DNA of 64,000 nt from Salmonella enterica subsp. houtenae serovar Houten (GCA_900478215.1 LS483478.1:2790001-2854000); one strand, 5' to 3'; positions 33,325-43,779 are shown, counted from the first letter of the stretch. Numbers and translations are program-made. Notes: generated from the sequence alone by a model not told the origin.

Positions 33325-33843
33325 ATGGTAGATAAACGCGAATCCTATACAAAAGAAGACCTTCTTGCCTCTGGTCGTGGTGAACTGTTTGGCGCTAAAG
33401 GGCCGCAACTCCCTGCGCCGAACATGCTGATGATGGACCGCGTCGTTAAGATGACCGAAACGGGCGGCAATTTCGACAAAGGCTATGTCGAAGCCGAGTT
33501 GGATATCAATCCGGATCTATGGTTCTTCGGATGCCACTTTATTGGCGATCCGGTGATGCCCGGCTGTCTGGGTCTGGATGCTATGTGGCAATTGGTGGGA
33601 TTCTACCTGGGCTGGTTGGGCGGCGAAGGCAAAGGCCGCGCTCTGGGCGTGGGCGAAGTGAAATTTACCGGCCAGGTTCTGCCGACGGCAAAGAAAGTCA
33701 CCTATCGCATTCATTTCAAACGCATCGTAAACCGTCGCCTGATCATGGGCCTGGCGGACGGTGAGGTTCTGGTGGATGGTCGTCTGATCTATACCGCACA
33801 CGATTTGAAAGTTGGTTTGTTCCAGGATACTTCCGCGTTCTAA
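33325..33843 (+). CDS. fabA: 3-hydroxydecanoyl-ACP dehydratase/isomerase FabA
   Basis: 172-residue hot-dog-fold enzyme of type II fatty acid synthesis. It dehydrates 3-hydroxydecanoyl-ACP and isomerises the product, the branch point to unsaturated fatty acids. Catalytic His71 (GCHFIGDPVMPG) and Asp85 (LGLDAMWQ) are present. Controlled by the FadR and FabR sites just upstream. Confidence 0.98.
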   Translation: MVDKRESYTKEDLLASGRGELFGAKGPQLPAPNMLMMDRVVKMTETGGNFDKGYVEAELDINPDLWFFGCHFIGDPVMPGCLGLDAMWQLVGFYLGWLGGEGKGRALGVGEVKFTGQVLPTAKKVTYRIHFKRIVNRRLIMGLADGEVLVDGRLIYTAHDLKVGLFQDTSAF

Positions 33844-33898
33844 GTGTTGAATTGATATTTCGCGCTATCGGTATCATGCTTGCAAAGATAAAAAGGCG

Positions 33899-33922
33899 AA
33901 ACCTCCGCAGTGCGGAGGTTTC
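33899..33922. terminator. Bidirectional terminator between fabA and rmf
   Basis: AAACCTCCGCA-GTGCGGAGGTTT hairpin with TCTTTTT to the right and an A-rich run to the left. Serves both convergent genes. Confidence 0.85.
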
Positions 33923-33941
33923 TTTTTCTAAAGAGACAGAA

Positions 33942-34109
33942 TCAGGCCATTACCACCCTGTCCTCCATGGCTTGTCGCCAGCCTCCTAACCAGTATGACC
34001 GTTGATTCAGCGTCTGATAGGGACACATTTCTTTTGATCGTCCGGCGATACCGGCCTGATATCCACGTTGATGTGCCCGTTCCAGGCGATCTCGTTTTTG
34101 TCTCTTCAT
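33942..34109 (-). CDS. rmf: Ribosome modulation factor
   Basis: 55-residue basic protein that drives 70S ribosomes into inactive 100S dimers in stationary phase. The minus-strand frame from ATG 34109 begins KRQKRDRLERAHQRGYQ and contains SKEMCPYQTLNQRS and LGGWRQAMEDR, as in E. coli Rmf. Transcription is normally raised by ppGpp. Position between fabA and pqiC is conserved. Confidence 0.97.
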   Translation of the reverse strand: MKRQKRDRLERAHQRGYQAGIAGRSKEMCPYQTLNQRSYWLGGWRQAMEDRVVMA

Positions 34110-34307
34110 GCCTCGTTTCCCTCATACTTGTATCTGGTGGAAAAGAAAACAGTGATTACAAAATGTGCAATCACACTACACGAATACCTCTAAATGGATC
34201 GCCCGTCAATGCGCAAAATTCACACCAATGTCATATTTGTGAGCTATACGGTAAATCATTTGTACAAAAAATGAGAACCAGAACAACTGTTTTTCCGGCG
34301 TCAAAAA
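34110..34307. promoter_or_regulatory. rmf upstream region
   Basis: About 200 bases without a gene. Holds the rmf promoter (minus strand). No other feature seen. Confidence 0.4.
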
Positions 34308-34343
34308 TAAAAAAACCGCCTCAGGCACACGGCCTGAAGCGGC
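34308..34343 (-). terminator. Terminator of the pqiABC operon
   Basis: On the minus strand GCCGCTTCAGGCC-GTGT-GCCTGAGGCGG is followed by TTTTTTTATTTT, 21 bases after the pqiC stop. Confidence 0.9.
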
Positions 34344-34364
34344 TAAATTTACATTACTTTTCTC

Positions 34365-34928
34365 TCAGGGCAGCCGTTTTATCTCATCGGCGATAGCAGC
34401 CGCTTCCTGACTCCATGCGCTTGCCAGTACTTTGACCATCTCATCATAGCCGTCTTTCTGCTGGCTAGCTTCGATATGGAAAGGGCGCTTAATCAGCTTT
34501 CCATCGTGATTTAATAGCCATTCTCCGCTGACGATAACCTTACCGTCGTAACGTCCATGGAATCCGGTTACAGTAACGTTTAACGTATCCTGGGTGGTTC
34601 CCAACGGCTGGGAAGCGACGACCCAGCCAGGAAGCCGGGCGCTAAGATTTGCCACCAGAGTGTTACGCAATTGCTGATCCAGCGGGCTGGCCCACAAATT
34701 GTTATTGGCAATCACATACTGGACATCACTGGTTTGATACACCACGCCGTTACCTGCCAGATAGTCAGGTACGGAAACCTGCTCTACCCATAAGAGACGG
34801 TTGCCCTGGCTTGCGATACTTTGCACACCGCTTTGCGCTATCGGTAGCTGATAATAGCTTTTATTCTCTCCGCTGGAGCTACATGACGCCAGCCAGAACG
34901 CCATGATCACGACTAGCCATTTTCTCAT
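34365..34928 (-). CDS. pqiC: Intermembrane transport lipoprotein PqiC
   Basis: 187-residue outer-membrane lipoprotein. The signal MRKWLVVIMAFWLASCSS ends in a lipobox LASC. It completes the PqiABC envelope-spanning pathway, which moves lipids between membranes and is induced by redox-cycling drugs (SoxRS). Its start overlaps the end of pqiB by four bases. Confidence 0.95.
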   Translation of the reverse strand: MRKWLVVIMAFWLASCSSSGENKSYYQLPIAQSGVQSIASQGNRLLWVEQVSVPDYLAGNGVVYQTSDVQYVIANNNLWASPLDQQLRNTLVANLSARLPGWVVASQPLGTTQDTLNVTVTGFHGRYDGKVIVSGEWLLNHDGKLIKRPFHIEASQQKDGYDEMVKVLASAWSQEAAAIADEIKRLP

Positions 34929-36565
34929 TGTTTCGCCCTCTTAGGCTCGGGATCTTTTTTATCCTTCGCTTCAAATACCAGCGCATTGCTCTTCTCGTTC
35001 AGAGTTTTCAACACTGGTTGTAACTCACGAAGCACCTGATCGAGACGCTGCATATCCGCCACCATTTTGTTATACGCCGCCGATCCAGGCTGGAAGCCTT
35101 GCATACTGCGATTAAGTTCGCGTAACGTCGTTTGCATATCCGCCGGAAGCTGCTGCATAGACGGGCTGGAGGTGATCTTATTGACATTATCCAGCGTCGT
35201 TTGCAGGCGGCGCATAGTGCGCTGGCTTTCAGATAGCGTATTGGTCGCCTGTTCAATCATCGGATTCAACGGCAGACTGTTAATTTTATCCAGCGTATCC
35301 ATCAATCGCTGTTGGATCTGCGCCAGGCCACTGCTGACGGTAGGAATGATTTCATAGCCATCAAATTCGCGTCGACCGGTAATCGGCGGTTCCTTGGGAT
35401 AAAAGTCCAGATCGACATACAGCGCCCCGGTCACCAGGTTGCCCGTTTTTAACGACGCGCGTAAACCACGCTTAAGCAGTTCCGTCAGATGCGCCCGGAC
35501 GTCCGTATTTTGGCCCAGTTGCGCTTTCAGACGCTCCGGCTCAATTCGAACCAGCACAGGAATACGGTAGTCGTCGTTAAATACCTGACGCATATTAGAG
35601 ACAAAGAAAGGTACTTTACTTACCGTTCCCAGACGAATACCGCGGAACTCCAGCGGCGCGCCGGGTTGCAGCCCACGCACTGAATCTTTGAAAAACATTA
35701 GATAATCAATATGATCGGTATATAGAGAATCCTGAATGCTTTTCTGATCGTCGTAGAGGCTGAACGTGGTTTTTTCCGCCACTGGTTGACCTTGCTCAAG
35801 CCCTTCCGGCACGTCAAAACTGACGCCGCCGCCAAACAGAGTCGTCAGCGATCCCATCTCCACGCGCATTCCCGCTGAAGTCAGATCCACCGCGATCCCG
35901 CTATCTTTCCAGAAACGCACATTCGTAGTGACCAGTCGATCGTTTGGCGCATTAATGAACAGTTGATAACTTATCGTGCGTTTTTGCGGATCGAAATTGC
36001 TGGTTTCAACCGAACCTACGCGATATCCACGGAACAATACCGGATCGCCGGGACTTAACTGTCCGGCTTTTTTACTGTCCAGAATCACGCGTATTCCCTT
36101 CGCATCAGGCGGCGCCAGCGGCGGCGAATCCAGAAGCTGATAGCTTTCCGGCTGGCTGCCCTTACTTCCTGGCTGTAGTTCAATATACGCGCCTGACAGC
36201 AGCGTGCCTAATCCGCTAATACCTTCACGCCCCACCTGCGGTTTAACAACCCAGAATACCGAGTCTTTATGCAGCAACTTTTCCATACCGGAATTTAACC
36301 GCGCCTTTATTTCCACATGCGTCAGATCATCGGTTAGCGTTGCACTCTCGACCACGCCGACATCTACGCTGCGGCTTTTGATCGTCGTTTTTCCGCCTTC
36401 AATACCTTCCGCATTGGTGGTAATTAAGGTAACTTCTGGTCCCTGATGGCTGTAGTGATAAAACAGAATCCAGGCTCCGATAAGCGCAGTAACAATCGGG
36501 AATATCCAGACAGGCGACCAATTTTTCACCTTTTGTACTTTGGCTTCCCCTTTTTTAGGTTCCAT
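34925..36565 (-). CDS. pqiB: MCE-domain intermembrane transport protein PqiB
   Basis: 546-residue protein with one N-terminal transmembrane helix (WSPVWIFPIVTALIGAWILF), three tandem MCE domains and a C-terminal coiled coil that forms a needle-like channel across the periplasm. The start at 36565 (MEPKKGEAKVQKVKNWS) fits E. coli PqiB; the frame upstream is a spurious extension. Four bases separate it from pqiA. Confidence 0.96.
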   Translation of the reverse strand: MEPKKGEAKVQKVKNWSPVWIFPIVTALIGAWILFYHYSHQGPEVTLITTNAEGIEGGKTTIKSRSVDVGVVESATLTDDLTHVEIKARLNSGMEKLLHKDSVFWVVKPQVGREGISGLGTLLSGAYIELQPGSKGSQPESYQLLDSPPLAPPDAKGIRVILDSKKAGQLSPGDPVLFRGYRVGSVETSNFDPQKRTISYQLFINAPNDRLVTTNVRFWKDSGIAVDLTSAGMRVEMGSLTTLFGGGVSFDVPEGLEQGQPVAEKTTFSLYDDQKSIQDSLYTDHIDYLMFFKDSVRGLQPGAPLEFRGIRLGTVSKVPFFVSNMRQVFNDDYRIPVLVRIEPERLKAQLGQNTDVRAHLTELLKRGLRASLKTGNLVTGALYVDLDFYPKEPPITGRREFDGYEIIPTVSSGLAQIQQRLMDTLDKINSLPLNPMIEQATNTLSESQRTMRRLQTTLDNVNKITSSPSMQQLPADMQTTLRELNRSMQGFQPGSAAYNKMVADMQRLDQVLRELQPVLKTLNEKSNALVFEAKDKKDPEPKRAKQ

Positions 36566-36569
36566 GCTA

Positions 36570-37823
36570 TCAGGACTCCTCATGGCCTGGTTCGTATTCA
36601 CGATCCCACGACAGACGCGGATCAAAGGTCATCGCAGAAAACATTGTCATTATGACGACTAAAGCAAACATCAACGCCCCCATCGCAGGATAAATATTCA
36701 TTAACCCTCCCATGCGCACCAGCGCAGAGAGTACGGCAATGACAAATACATCAATCATTGACCAGCGCCCCACAAACTCCACGACTTCATAAATAAAATG
36801 CATCCGTTCACTGTCGCGTTTACCGTGGCCTTTCGCATCCCAACAAAGCCAGGCAATGGCGATCATTTTTAGCGTCGGCACCATAATACTGGCGAGAAAG
36901 ATAACCGCCGCCACCGGATAAGACCCCTCGCTCCACAGCAAAATCACGCCAGCCAGAATGGTCGACGGCATTTTCGAGCCCAGTAAGTCGGTAATCATAA
37001 TCGGCAAAAGATTGGCGGGCAGATAAAGCATGATCGAGGTAAATAATAACGCCAGCGTCCACTGCAAACTGTTTTTACGCCGGACATAGCCTTTCGTATG
37101 ACAACGCGGACAAACGAGACTCTCCGCAGGCAGGATCGCCGTGCAGCAGGCGCAGGAACGCAGAGACTGCCGGATACCGGTAATCCCCGGCGTTAATGGC
37201 TGCGCCAATGCAGGCTGCGGGGCGATATCATCCCACAACCAGCGGCGATCGACACACTGGAACGCCCGCAGTTGAACGAGGCAAAATAAGCACCAGGGAA
37301 TAAAGCTGCTGCCGATGCCGATATCGCCGTAGGCCATCAGCTTAACAAAACTGACCAACACCCCGGCGAGAAATATTTCTGCCATTCCCCACGATTTCAG
37401 GAGGAAAAAGATCCTTGCCAGCGTTTTTTTTACCGACAACGGCAGATTGGCGCGGTTGACGAGTAATAGAATGGTCACCAGGCAAAATGCCGGCACCAGT
37501 TGAACAAATAATAAAAAGAACGTGCCGAGGCTGGCGTAATCTTCAGAAAACATGACGCCGGGGATTTCCAGAAGCGTGACTTCGCTGGTGACGCCCGCGA
37601 CATTCATATTCACGAAGGGAAAAAGGTTAGAAAGCAGCAGCATAAATAGTGCCGCTAACGCATAGGCGGTAGGACGCTGCCGGGGCGCATCCCACTCGGT
37701 CGTTAACGTTGCGCCGCATCGTGGACATGCTGCTTTTTGTCCATGCGAGAGGCGGGGTAAAGCCACCAGCATGTCACATTGCGGGCACAATATGTGCTTC
37801 GCAGCAGGGTGATGTTCACACAT
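36570..37823 (-). CDS. pqiA: Inner membrane transport protein PqiA
   Basis: 417-residue inner-membrane protein with two PqiA domains of about four helices each. Each domain is preceded by zinc-ribbon-like cysteines (CPQCDMLVALPRL...CPRC and CCTAILPAESLVCPRC). Partner of PqiB and PqiC. Start at 37823 (MCEHHPAAKH) chosen by homology. Confidence 0.96.
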   Translation of the reverse strand: MCEHHPAAKHILCPQCDMLVALPRLSHGQKAACPRCGATLTTEWDAPRQRPTAYALAALFMLLLSNLFPFVNMNVAGVTSEVTLLEIPGVMFSEDYASLGTFFLLFVQLVPAFCLVTILLLVNRANLPLSVKKTLARIFFLLKSWGMAEIFLAGVLVSFVKLMAYGDIGIGSSFIPWCLFCLVQLRAFQCVDRRWLWDDIAPQPALAQPLTPGITGIRQSLRSCACCTAILPAESLVCPRCHTKGYVRRKNSLQWTLALLFTSIMLYLPANLLPIMITDLLGSKMPSTILAGVILLWSEGSYPVAAVIFLASIMVPTLKMIAIAWLCWDAKGHGKRDSERMHFIYEVVEFVGRWSMIDVFVIAVLSALVRMGGLMNIYPAMGALMFALVVIMTMFSAMTFDPRLSWDREYEPGHEES

Positions 37824-37837
37824 AGGCGCTCCTTTCA

Positions 37838-39745
37838 TTATGCCCCGTTTTTCAGGCCTTCAAGATACTCCCAACGCTCGAAGGCTTGCTCAAGTTCTTG
37901 CTCCGCCTGACTTAAATCGGCCAGAACTTTTTGCGTTTGCTCATGGGGCTGGCTAAAAAAGGCCGCATCCGCAACCTGCGCCTGTAGCGCTTCCAGCTTC
38001 GCTTCCAGGTCTTCAAGCTGACCGGGTAACTGCTCCAGCTCGCGCTGCAGTTTATAGCTTAGTTTGCTACTACCGCGTTTTACAATTTCTGCTTTAGGGG
38101 CAATAACTTCTTCATTTTTTTTCACCATCGGCTGTTTCATCGCCAGATGCTGCTCCTGCTGCGCACGCGCATCATGGTAGCCGCCGATATAACGTCCGAT
38201 TTTGCCACCGCCCTCAAAAATCCAGCATTCCGTCACGGTATTATCGACAAATTGTCGATCGTGGCTGACCAGTAGGACCGTACCTTGATAGCCATCAATT
38301 AATTCTTCTAAGAGTTCCAGCGTTTCGACGTCAAGATCGTTCGTTGGTTCATCGAGAATTAAAAGATTACTCGGCTTAAGGAACAGTCGCGCCAGCAGCA
38401 GACGGTTACGTTCGCCGCCGGAAAGCGCGCGAACTGGTGTCATCGCCCGTTTGGGGTGAAACAGGAAGTCCTGCAAATAACCCAGTACATGGCGCGGCTT
38501 ACCGTTTACCATCACCTCTTGCTTGCCTTCCGCAAGGTTATCCATCACGGTTTTTTCAGGGTCCAGTTCGGCGCGATGCTGATCGAAGTAGGCGACTTCC
38601 AGCTTCGTTCCCACGTGAATGCGCCCACTGTCAGCCTGAAGCTGTCCCAGCATCAGTTTCAGTAGCGTGGTTTTACCGCAGCCGTTCGGGCCAATTAACG
38701 CAATCTTGTCGCCGCGCTGTACCTGAGCTGAGAAATCTTTTACCAGTTGTTTTCCTTCTACCTGGTAATCGACATTTTCCATCTCAAAAACGATTTTACC
38801 GGAACGCGTCGCCTCTTCGACCTGCATCTTCGCCGTGCCCATCACTTCACGACGCTCGCTACGTTCACGACGCATCGCTTTTAACGCCCGCACGCGCCCT
38901 TCATTACGGGTGCGACGCGCCTTGATACCCTGGCGAATCCAGACTTCTTCCTGCGCCAGTTTGCGATCAAATTCCGCGTTTTGTAGCTCCTCTACGCGCA
39001 GCGCTTCTTCTTTCTCCAGCAGGTATTGATCGTAATTTCCCGGATAGGTGACCAGTTTGCCACGATCAAGATCGACAATGCGGGTCGCCATATTGCGAAT
39101 AAACGAACGATCGTGAGAGATAAAAATAATCGTTCCGTTAAAGGATTTCAGAAACCCTTCCAGCCAGTCGATGGTTTCGATATCCAGATGGTTAGTCGGT
39201 TCGTCCAGTAACAATACGCGCGGATTGCTGACCAGCGCCCGACCCAGCGCGGCTTTACGCAGCCAGCCGCCGGAGAGCGACGACAGCGCGGCGTTAGGAT
39301 CGAGTCCAAGCTGCGCCAGCACTTCATTAATACGGTTTTCCAGTTGCCACAGATTATGATGATCGAGCTGTTCCTGTACGCGCGCCATTTCATTGAGGTT
39401 TTTCTCGCCAGGATCGGTCATCACCAGACGGGAAATCTCATGATAGCGTTTGAGGTATTCCGCTTGTTCTTCGATACCTTCGGCGACAAAGTCATAGACG
39501 CTGCCTGCAATATTACGCGGCGGGTCCTGTTGCAGACGCGCGACGATCAGATCCTGCTCATAAATAATACGCCCATCGTCCAGACCCTGTTCGCGGTTGA
39601 GGATCTTCATCAAGGTGGATTTCCCGGCGCCGTTACGCCCCACCAGACAGACGCGTTCGTTATCTTCGATATGCAACTCTGCGTTATCGAGAAGCGGCGC
39701 GTCGCTGAACGACAGCCATGCGCCATGCATACTGATTAATGACAT
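37838..39745 (-). CDS. uup: ABC-F ATPase Uup
   Basis: 635-residue soluble ABC-F protein with two ATPase domains (GRNGAGKST with LSGGW, GPNGCGKTT with LSGGE) and a C-terminal coiled-coil DNA-binding region. Loss raises precise transposon excision in E. coli, and the protein acts on ribosomes or branched DNA. Upstream of pqiA with 14 bases between. Confidence 0.96.
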   Translation of the reverse strand: MSLISMHGAWLSFSDAPLLDNAELHIEDNERVCLVGRNGAGKSTLMKILNREQGLDDGRIIYEQDLIVARLQQDPPRNIAGSVYDFVAEGIEEQAEYLKRYHEISRLVMTDPGEKNLNEMARVQEQLDHHNLWQLENRINEVLAQLGLDPNAALSSLSGGWLRKAALGRALVSNPRVLLLDEPTNHLDIETIDWLEGFLKSFNGTIIFISHDRSFIRNMATRIVDLDRGKLVTYPGNYDQYLLEKEEALRVEELQNAEFDRKLAQEEVWIRQGIKARRTRNEGRVRALKAMRRERSERREVMGTAKMQVEEATRSGKIVFEMENVDYQVEGKQLVKDFSAQVQRGDKIALIGPNGCGKTTLLKLMLGQLQADSGRIHVGTKLEVAYFDQHRAELDPEKTVMDNLAEGKQEVMVNGKPRHVLGYLQDFLFHPKRAMTPVRALSGGERNRLLLARLFLKPSNLLILDEPTNDLDVETLELLEELIDGYQGTVLLVSHDRQFVDNTVTECWIFEGGGKIGRYIGGYHDARAQQEQHLAMKQPMVKKNEEVIAPKAEIVKRGSSKLSYKLQRELEQLPGQLEDLEAKLEALQAQVADAAFFSQPHEQTQKVLADLSQAEQELEQAFERWEYLEGLKNGA

Positions 39746-39757
39746 TTACTTTTCCTT

Positions 39758-41866
39758 TCAGGCTGCGCGGATCAGCCAGCAGTTATGGATCTGACGGTTA
39801 CGGGCAAAATCCGGGGAGAGCGTTTTTTGCGTAATTTCTTGTGCTGTAAGCCCCAGTTCGGCCAGCCCTTCCAGATCCATACGGAATCCGCGCTTATTAT
39901 TTGAGAACATGATGGTGCCGCCTTTACGCAGCAGGCGTTTTAAATCTTTCATTAACGCGACATGATCGCGCTGAACATCAAACGACGCTTCCATACGTTT
40001 TGAGTTAGAGAACGTCGGCGGATCGATAAAGATCAAATCGAACTGTTCATTCACCTCGCGCAGCCAGCCCAGGCAGTCGGCCTGAATCAGGCGATGCGCA
40101 CGGCCGCTCAGTCCGTTCAGACGCAAATTACGTTCGGCCCACTCCAGATAGGTGCGGGACATATCCACCGTTGTGGTGCTGCGCGCGCCGCCCAGACCTG
40201 CATGTACGCTGGCGCTGCCGGTATAAGAAAAGAGATTCAGGAAATCTTTGCCTTGACTCATTTCTCCCAGCATCCTGCGGGCAATACGGTGATCGAGGAA
40301 CAGACCGGTGTCGAGATAATCCGTCAGATTTACCCACAAGCGCGCATTGTATTCGCTGACCTCAAGGAACTCGCCCTTCTCGCTCATTTTCTGATACTGG
40401 TTTTTTCCTTTTTGCCGTTCGCGAGTTTTTAACACCAGTTTATTCGGCGGAATACCGAGCACTGACAAGGTTGCCGCAATAATATCGAACAGACGCTGCC
40501 GCGCTTTTTGCGCATCCACCGTTTTCGGCGGCGCATACTCCTGAATCACCGCCCAGTCGCCGTAACGGTCTACCGCCACGTTATATTCCGGCAGGTCGGC
40601 ATCATACAAGCGATAACATTCAATGCCTTCCTGGCGCGCCCATTTTTCCAGCTTTTTAAGATTCTTACGCAGGCGATTAGCGTAATCTTCCGCCACCGTC
40701 GCCGGTTTACTGTCCGCAGTAGTTTCCGCAATATGATAGTTTTTCTGCACGCAGTCCAGCGGACCATTCTTAGCCTTAAACTGCTTATCAGCACGTAGTT
40801 GCAGGCTGCCCAGCAGATCGGGCGAGGCGCTGAACAGAGACAAGTTCCAGCCGCCAAACTGGTTTTTCATGGTGCGGCCCAGCAGGCTGTGCAGCGCAAT
40901 CAGCGCCGGTTCGCTATCCAGACGTTCGCCGTAAGGCGGGTTACTGATAACCGTACCATACGGACCTTTCGGCAATGGATTACTCAGTTGCGCCACATCT
41001 TTCACTTCAAAGGTGATCAGCTCGCCGATACCGGCGCGACGGGCGTTGCTGCGCGCCCGCTCAATGACGCGCGCATCGCTGTCGGAACCGTAGAAATGAG
41101 AGGAATACTCCGCCAGTCCCTTACGCGCCCGGGTCTGTGCTTCGGCTTTCACTTCCTGCCAGATAGTCTCGTCATGCTGCGCCCAGCCGCTAAATCCCCA
41201 GTGACCACGGTGCAGGCCCGGCGCGCGATCGGTCGCCCACATCGCGGCCTCAATCAATAGTGTCCCGGAACCACACATAGGGTCGAGCAACGGCGTACCC
41301 GGTTGCCAGCCGGAACGCATAACAATCGCCGCCGCCAGCGTCTCTTTAATTGGCGCCAGACCGGCGCGATCGCGATAACCGCGCAGGTGCAGGCCATCAC
41401 CGCTGAGATCCAGCGCAATGCTGGCAGTTTCTTTATTCAGCCAGACGTTAATACGCATATCCGGCGATTCGCGGTCCACATTTGGACGCGGAAGATTTTT
41501 CCGCGTAAATGCATCGACAATCGCGTCTTTAACTTTCATCGCGCCATACTGACTATTACGGATGGTGTCGTTCAGGCCGCTGAAATGCACCGCAAACGTC
41601 GCGCCAGGATTAAAAATCTCTGTCCAGTTTAGCGCCTGAACGCCGAGGTAAAGATCGAGATCGCTGTAGACCTTGCACTCCCCCATCGGCAGGATAATAC
41701 GCGAGGCCAGGCGGCTCCACATCAGGCTCTGGTAAATAAGCCGCGTGTCGCCCTGAAAGTGGACCCCACCCTGAACAACCTGGCACGCTACGGCGCCCAG
41801 TTTTTCCAGTTCAGTTTTTAACAGCTCTTCCAGCCCGCGGGCCGTACTGGCAAACAGAGAATTCAT
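39758..41866 (-). CDS. rlmL: Bifunctional 23S rRNA methyltransferase RlmKL
   Basis: 702-residue fusion. The N-terminal part has a THUMP domain and makes m2G2445, with SNPPYGER as catalytic motif; the C-terminal part makes m7G2069, with FSYTGSASVHAG (SAM) and FIDPPTFSNS. Both catalytic halves look intact. Followed 12 bases later by uup. Confidence 0.97.
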   Translation of the reverse strand: MNSLFASTARGLEELLKTELEKLGAVACQVVQGGVHFQGDTRLIYQSLMWSRLASRIILPMGECKVYSDLDLYLGVQALNWTEIFNPGATFAVHFSGLNDTIRNSQYGAMKVKDAIVDAFTRKNLPRPNVDRESPDMRINVWLNKETASIALDLSGDGLHLRGYRDRAGLAPIKETLAAAIVMRSGWQPGTPLLDPMCGSGTLLIEAAMWATDRAPGLHRGHWGFSGWAQHDETIWQEVKAEAQTRARKGLAEYSSHFYGSDSDARVIERARSNARRAGIGELITFEVKDVAQLSNPLPKGPYGTVISNPPYGERLDSEPALIALHSLLGRTMKNQFGGWNLSLFSASPDLLGSLQLRADKQFKAKNGPLDCVQKNYHIAETTADSKPATVAEDYANRLRKNLKKLEKWARQEGIECYRLYDADLPEYNVAVDRYGDWAVIQEYAPPKTVDAQKARQRLFDIIAATLSVLGIPPNKLVLKTRERQKGKNQYQKMSEKGEFLEVSEYNARLWVNLTDYLDTGLFLDHRIARRMLGEMSQGKDFLNLFSYTGSASVHAGLGGARSTTTVDMSRTYLEWAERNLRLNGLSGRAHRLIQADCLGWLREVNEQFDLIFIDPPTFSNSKRMEASFDVQRDHVALMKDLKRLLRKGGTIMFSNNKRGFRMDLEGLAELGLTAQEITQKTLSPDFARNRQIHNCWLIRAA

Positions 41867-41964
41867 ATTGTCACTTTTACGCTAAGAAAATTGTTGCGCA
41901 TTATAGCTAATCTCACGCCCATGTCATAAAGTTGAAGGCTTATTTTCATTTGAGGGACTGTACG

Positions 41965-43074
41965 GTGGCGACGTTATCACGGCTCTTTATTCATCCGGTC
42001 AAATCCATGCGCGGCATTGGTCTGACTCATGCGCTGGCAGATATCAGCGGTCTGGCTTTTGATCGCATCTTCATGATGACCGAGCCTGACGGTACATTTA
42101 TAACCGCCCGCCAGTTTCCACAAATGGTACGTTTTACCCCCTCTCTCTTGCACGACGGCCTCCATTTGACCGCGCCAGACGGCAGTAGCTCACTGGTTCG
42201 CTTTACGGATTTCACCCCGCAGGATGCGCCGACCGAGGTCTGGGGAAACCATTTTACCGCTCGCGTCGCCCCGACGGAGATAAACCAATGGCTGAGCGGT
42301 TTTTTCTCCCGCGACGTTCAGTTGCGCTGGGTTGGGCCGCAGTTGACGCGCCGGGTTAAACGGCATAACGCGGTGCCGCTGGGATTTGCCGATGGTTACC
42401 CGTATTTATTGACCAACGAAGCCTCGCTGCGCGATCTGCAACAGCGTTGTCCGGCTGGCGTACAAATGGAACAGTTTCGCCCAAACTTAGTGGTTTCCGG
42501 CGTAGCGGCCTGGGAGGAAGATAGCTGGAGAGTTCTTCGCATTGGCGACGTGATTTTTGACGTCGTGAAACCCTGTAGCCGCTGTATTTTTACGACCGTC
42601 AGCCCTGAAAAGGGACAAAAACATCCTTCCGGCGAACCGCTGGCGACGCTGCAAGCTTTTCGTACCGCCCAGGACAATGGCGATGTGGATTTTGGTCAGA
42701 ATCTAATCGCCCGCAATAGCGGCGTCATTCGCGTCGGCGATGAGGTGGAGATTCTGGCGACAGCCCCGGCAAAAGCCTATGGCGCCACAGCGATCGACGA
42801 CAGCGTTACGCCAGATAAACACCCGGACGCGAGTGTAACCATCGACTGGCAGGGACAAACCTTCTGCGGGAATAATCAACAGGTGCTACTGGAACAGTTG
42901 GAAAACCAGGGAATTCGTATTCCGTATTCTTGCCGGGCGGGTATCTGTGGTTGCTGCCGGATACGTTTGCTGGAAGGTGAAGTCAGCCCGCTGAAAAAAT
43001 CGGCCATTGGCGACGATGGTACGATTCTGAGCTGTAGCTGCGTGCCTAAAACCGCGTTACGACTGGAAAATTAA
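41965..43074 (+). CDS. ycbX: MOSC and 2Fe-2S domain protein YcbX
   Basis: 369-residue molybdenum-cofactor enzyme that detoxifies N-hydroxylated base analogues such as 6-hydroxylaminopurine. N-terminal MOSC beta-barrel, MOSC core with VKPCSRCIFTTV (Mo-binding Cys), and C-terminal ferredoxin domain CRAGICGCCR...CSCV. Start GTG 41965 follows GAGGGACT. Stop overlaps zapC by four bases, convergent. Confidence 0.95.
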   Translation: MATLSRLFIHPVKSMRGIGLTHALADISGLAFDRIFMMTEPDGTFITARQFPQMVRFTPSLLHDGLHLTAPDGSSSLVRFTDFTPQDAPTEVWGNHFTARVAPTEINQWLSGFFSRDVQLRWVGPQLTRRVKRHNAVPLGFADGYPYLLTNEASLRDLQQRCPAGVQMEQFRPNLVVSGVAAWEEDSWRVLRIGDVIFDVVKPCSRCIFTTVSPEKGQKHPSGEPLATLQAFRTAQDNGDVDFGQNLIARNSGVIRVGDEVEILATAPAKAYGATAIDDSVTPDKHPDASVTIDWQGQTFCGNNQQVLLEQLENQGIRIPYSCRAGICGCCRIRLLEGEVSPLKKSAIGDDGTILSCSCVPKTALRLEN

Positions 43075-43613
43075 ACCGCTTGTTCAAGGCTGAAACTGTG
43101 ACAGTGAACCTGCGGTTTCAGTCTGTCGTTCATAATTTTAATCGCATCGCCAAGCTGCATGGTTCGACCTGCTATCACCACGCCCGGTTGGGCCAGCAGA
43201 CACAACGCGGCATTTTCTCCCGGCTCAACGACCAGCAAATTAATCTGCTCCGCCGTATCGCTTAACCAGACGCTTGCGGCATCGCCCGTTCCTGGGGTCC
43301 ACATTTCGCCATGCGCCACAAAATGCCAGCTTTTTGGCATCTGCGGTTTGAGATAGCGAATCGCCACCAGCGCATTCAACACCAGCTCCGCGCGTTGCTC
43401 TTTGGTTAATTCGAAATCCCGGCATTTTTCTTCAAAAGAAAAATAGAGCGCGGCATCATCCACACAAAAACCGGTCGGGCAAAACGCGTCCGGCGTAAGC
43501 ATCTTACGAGAGAAGCGCGAGCGAAAAAGCATACCATTGGCGAGATCAAGCATCATACGATCGTGCTCTTCATCATAATACCAGCGCCAGTTATCGTCAG
43601 GTTTAATTCGCAT
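43071..43613 (-). CDS. zapC: Cell division protein ZapC
   Basis: 180-residue FtsZ-ring stabilising protein that promotes lateral bundling of FtsZ filaments at midcell. The sequence MRIKPDDNWRWYYDEEHDRM at the start is the family N-terminus. Confidence 0.95.
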   Translation of the reverse strand: MRIKPDDNWRWYYDEEHDRMMLDLANGMLFRSRFSRKMLTPDAFCPTGFCVDDAALYFSFEEKCRDFELTKEQRAELVLNALVAIRYLKPQMPKSWHFVAHGEMWTPGTGDAASVWLSDTAEQINLLVVEPGENAALCLLAQPGVVIAGRTMQLGDAIKIMNDRLKPQVHCHSFSLEQAV

Positions 43614-43779
43614 TGGCCTCTCTCCCGCTTTTAAGCAACTCGTAACAGCATTGTCCTTTTGCCGCTTCGTTTATTACCCCAATAATAAAAGCCTAAAATG
43701 TCTAAATAAGCAACAGTGGGAAAATATAAAACAACCAGCGCCGGAAATAAAGCCCTGGTTGTCTGATAAAGAGTAAAGT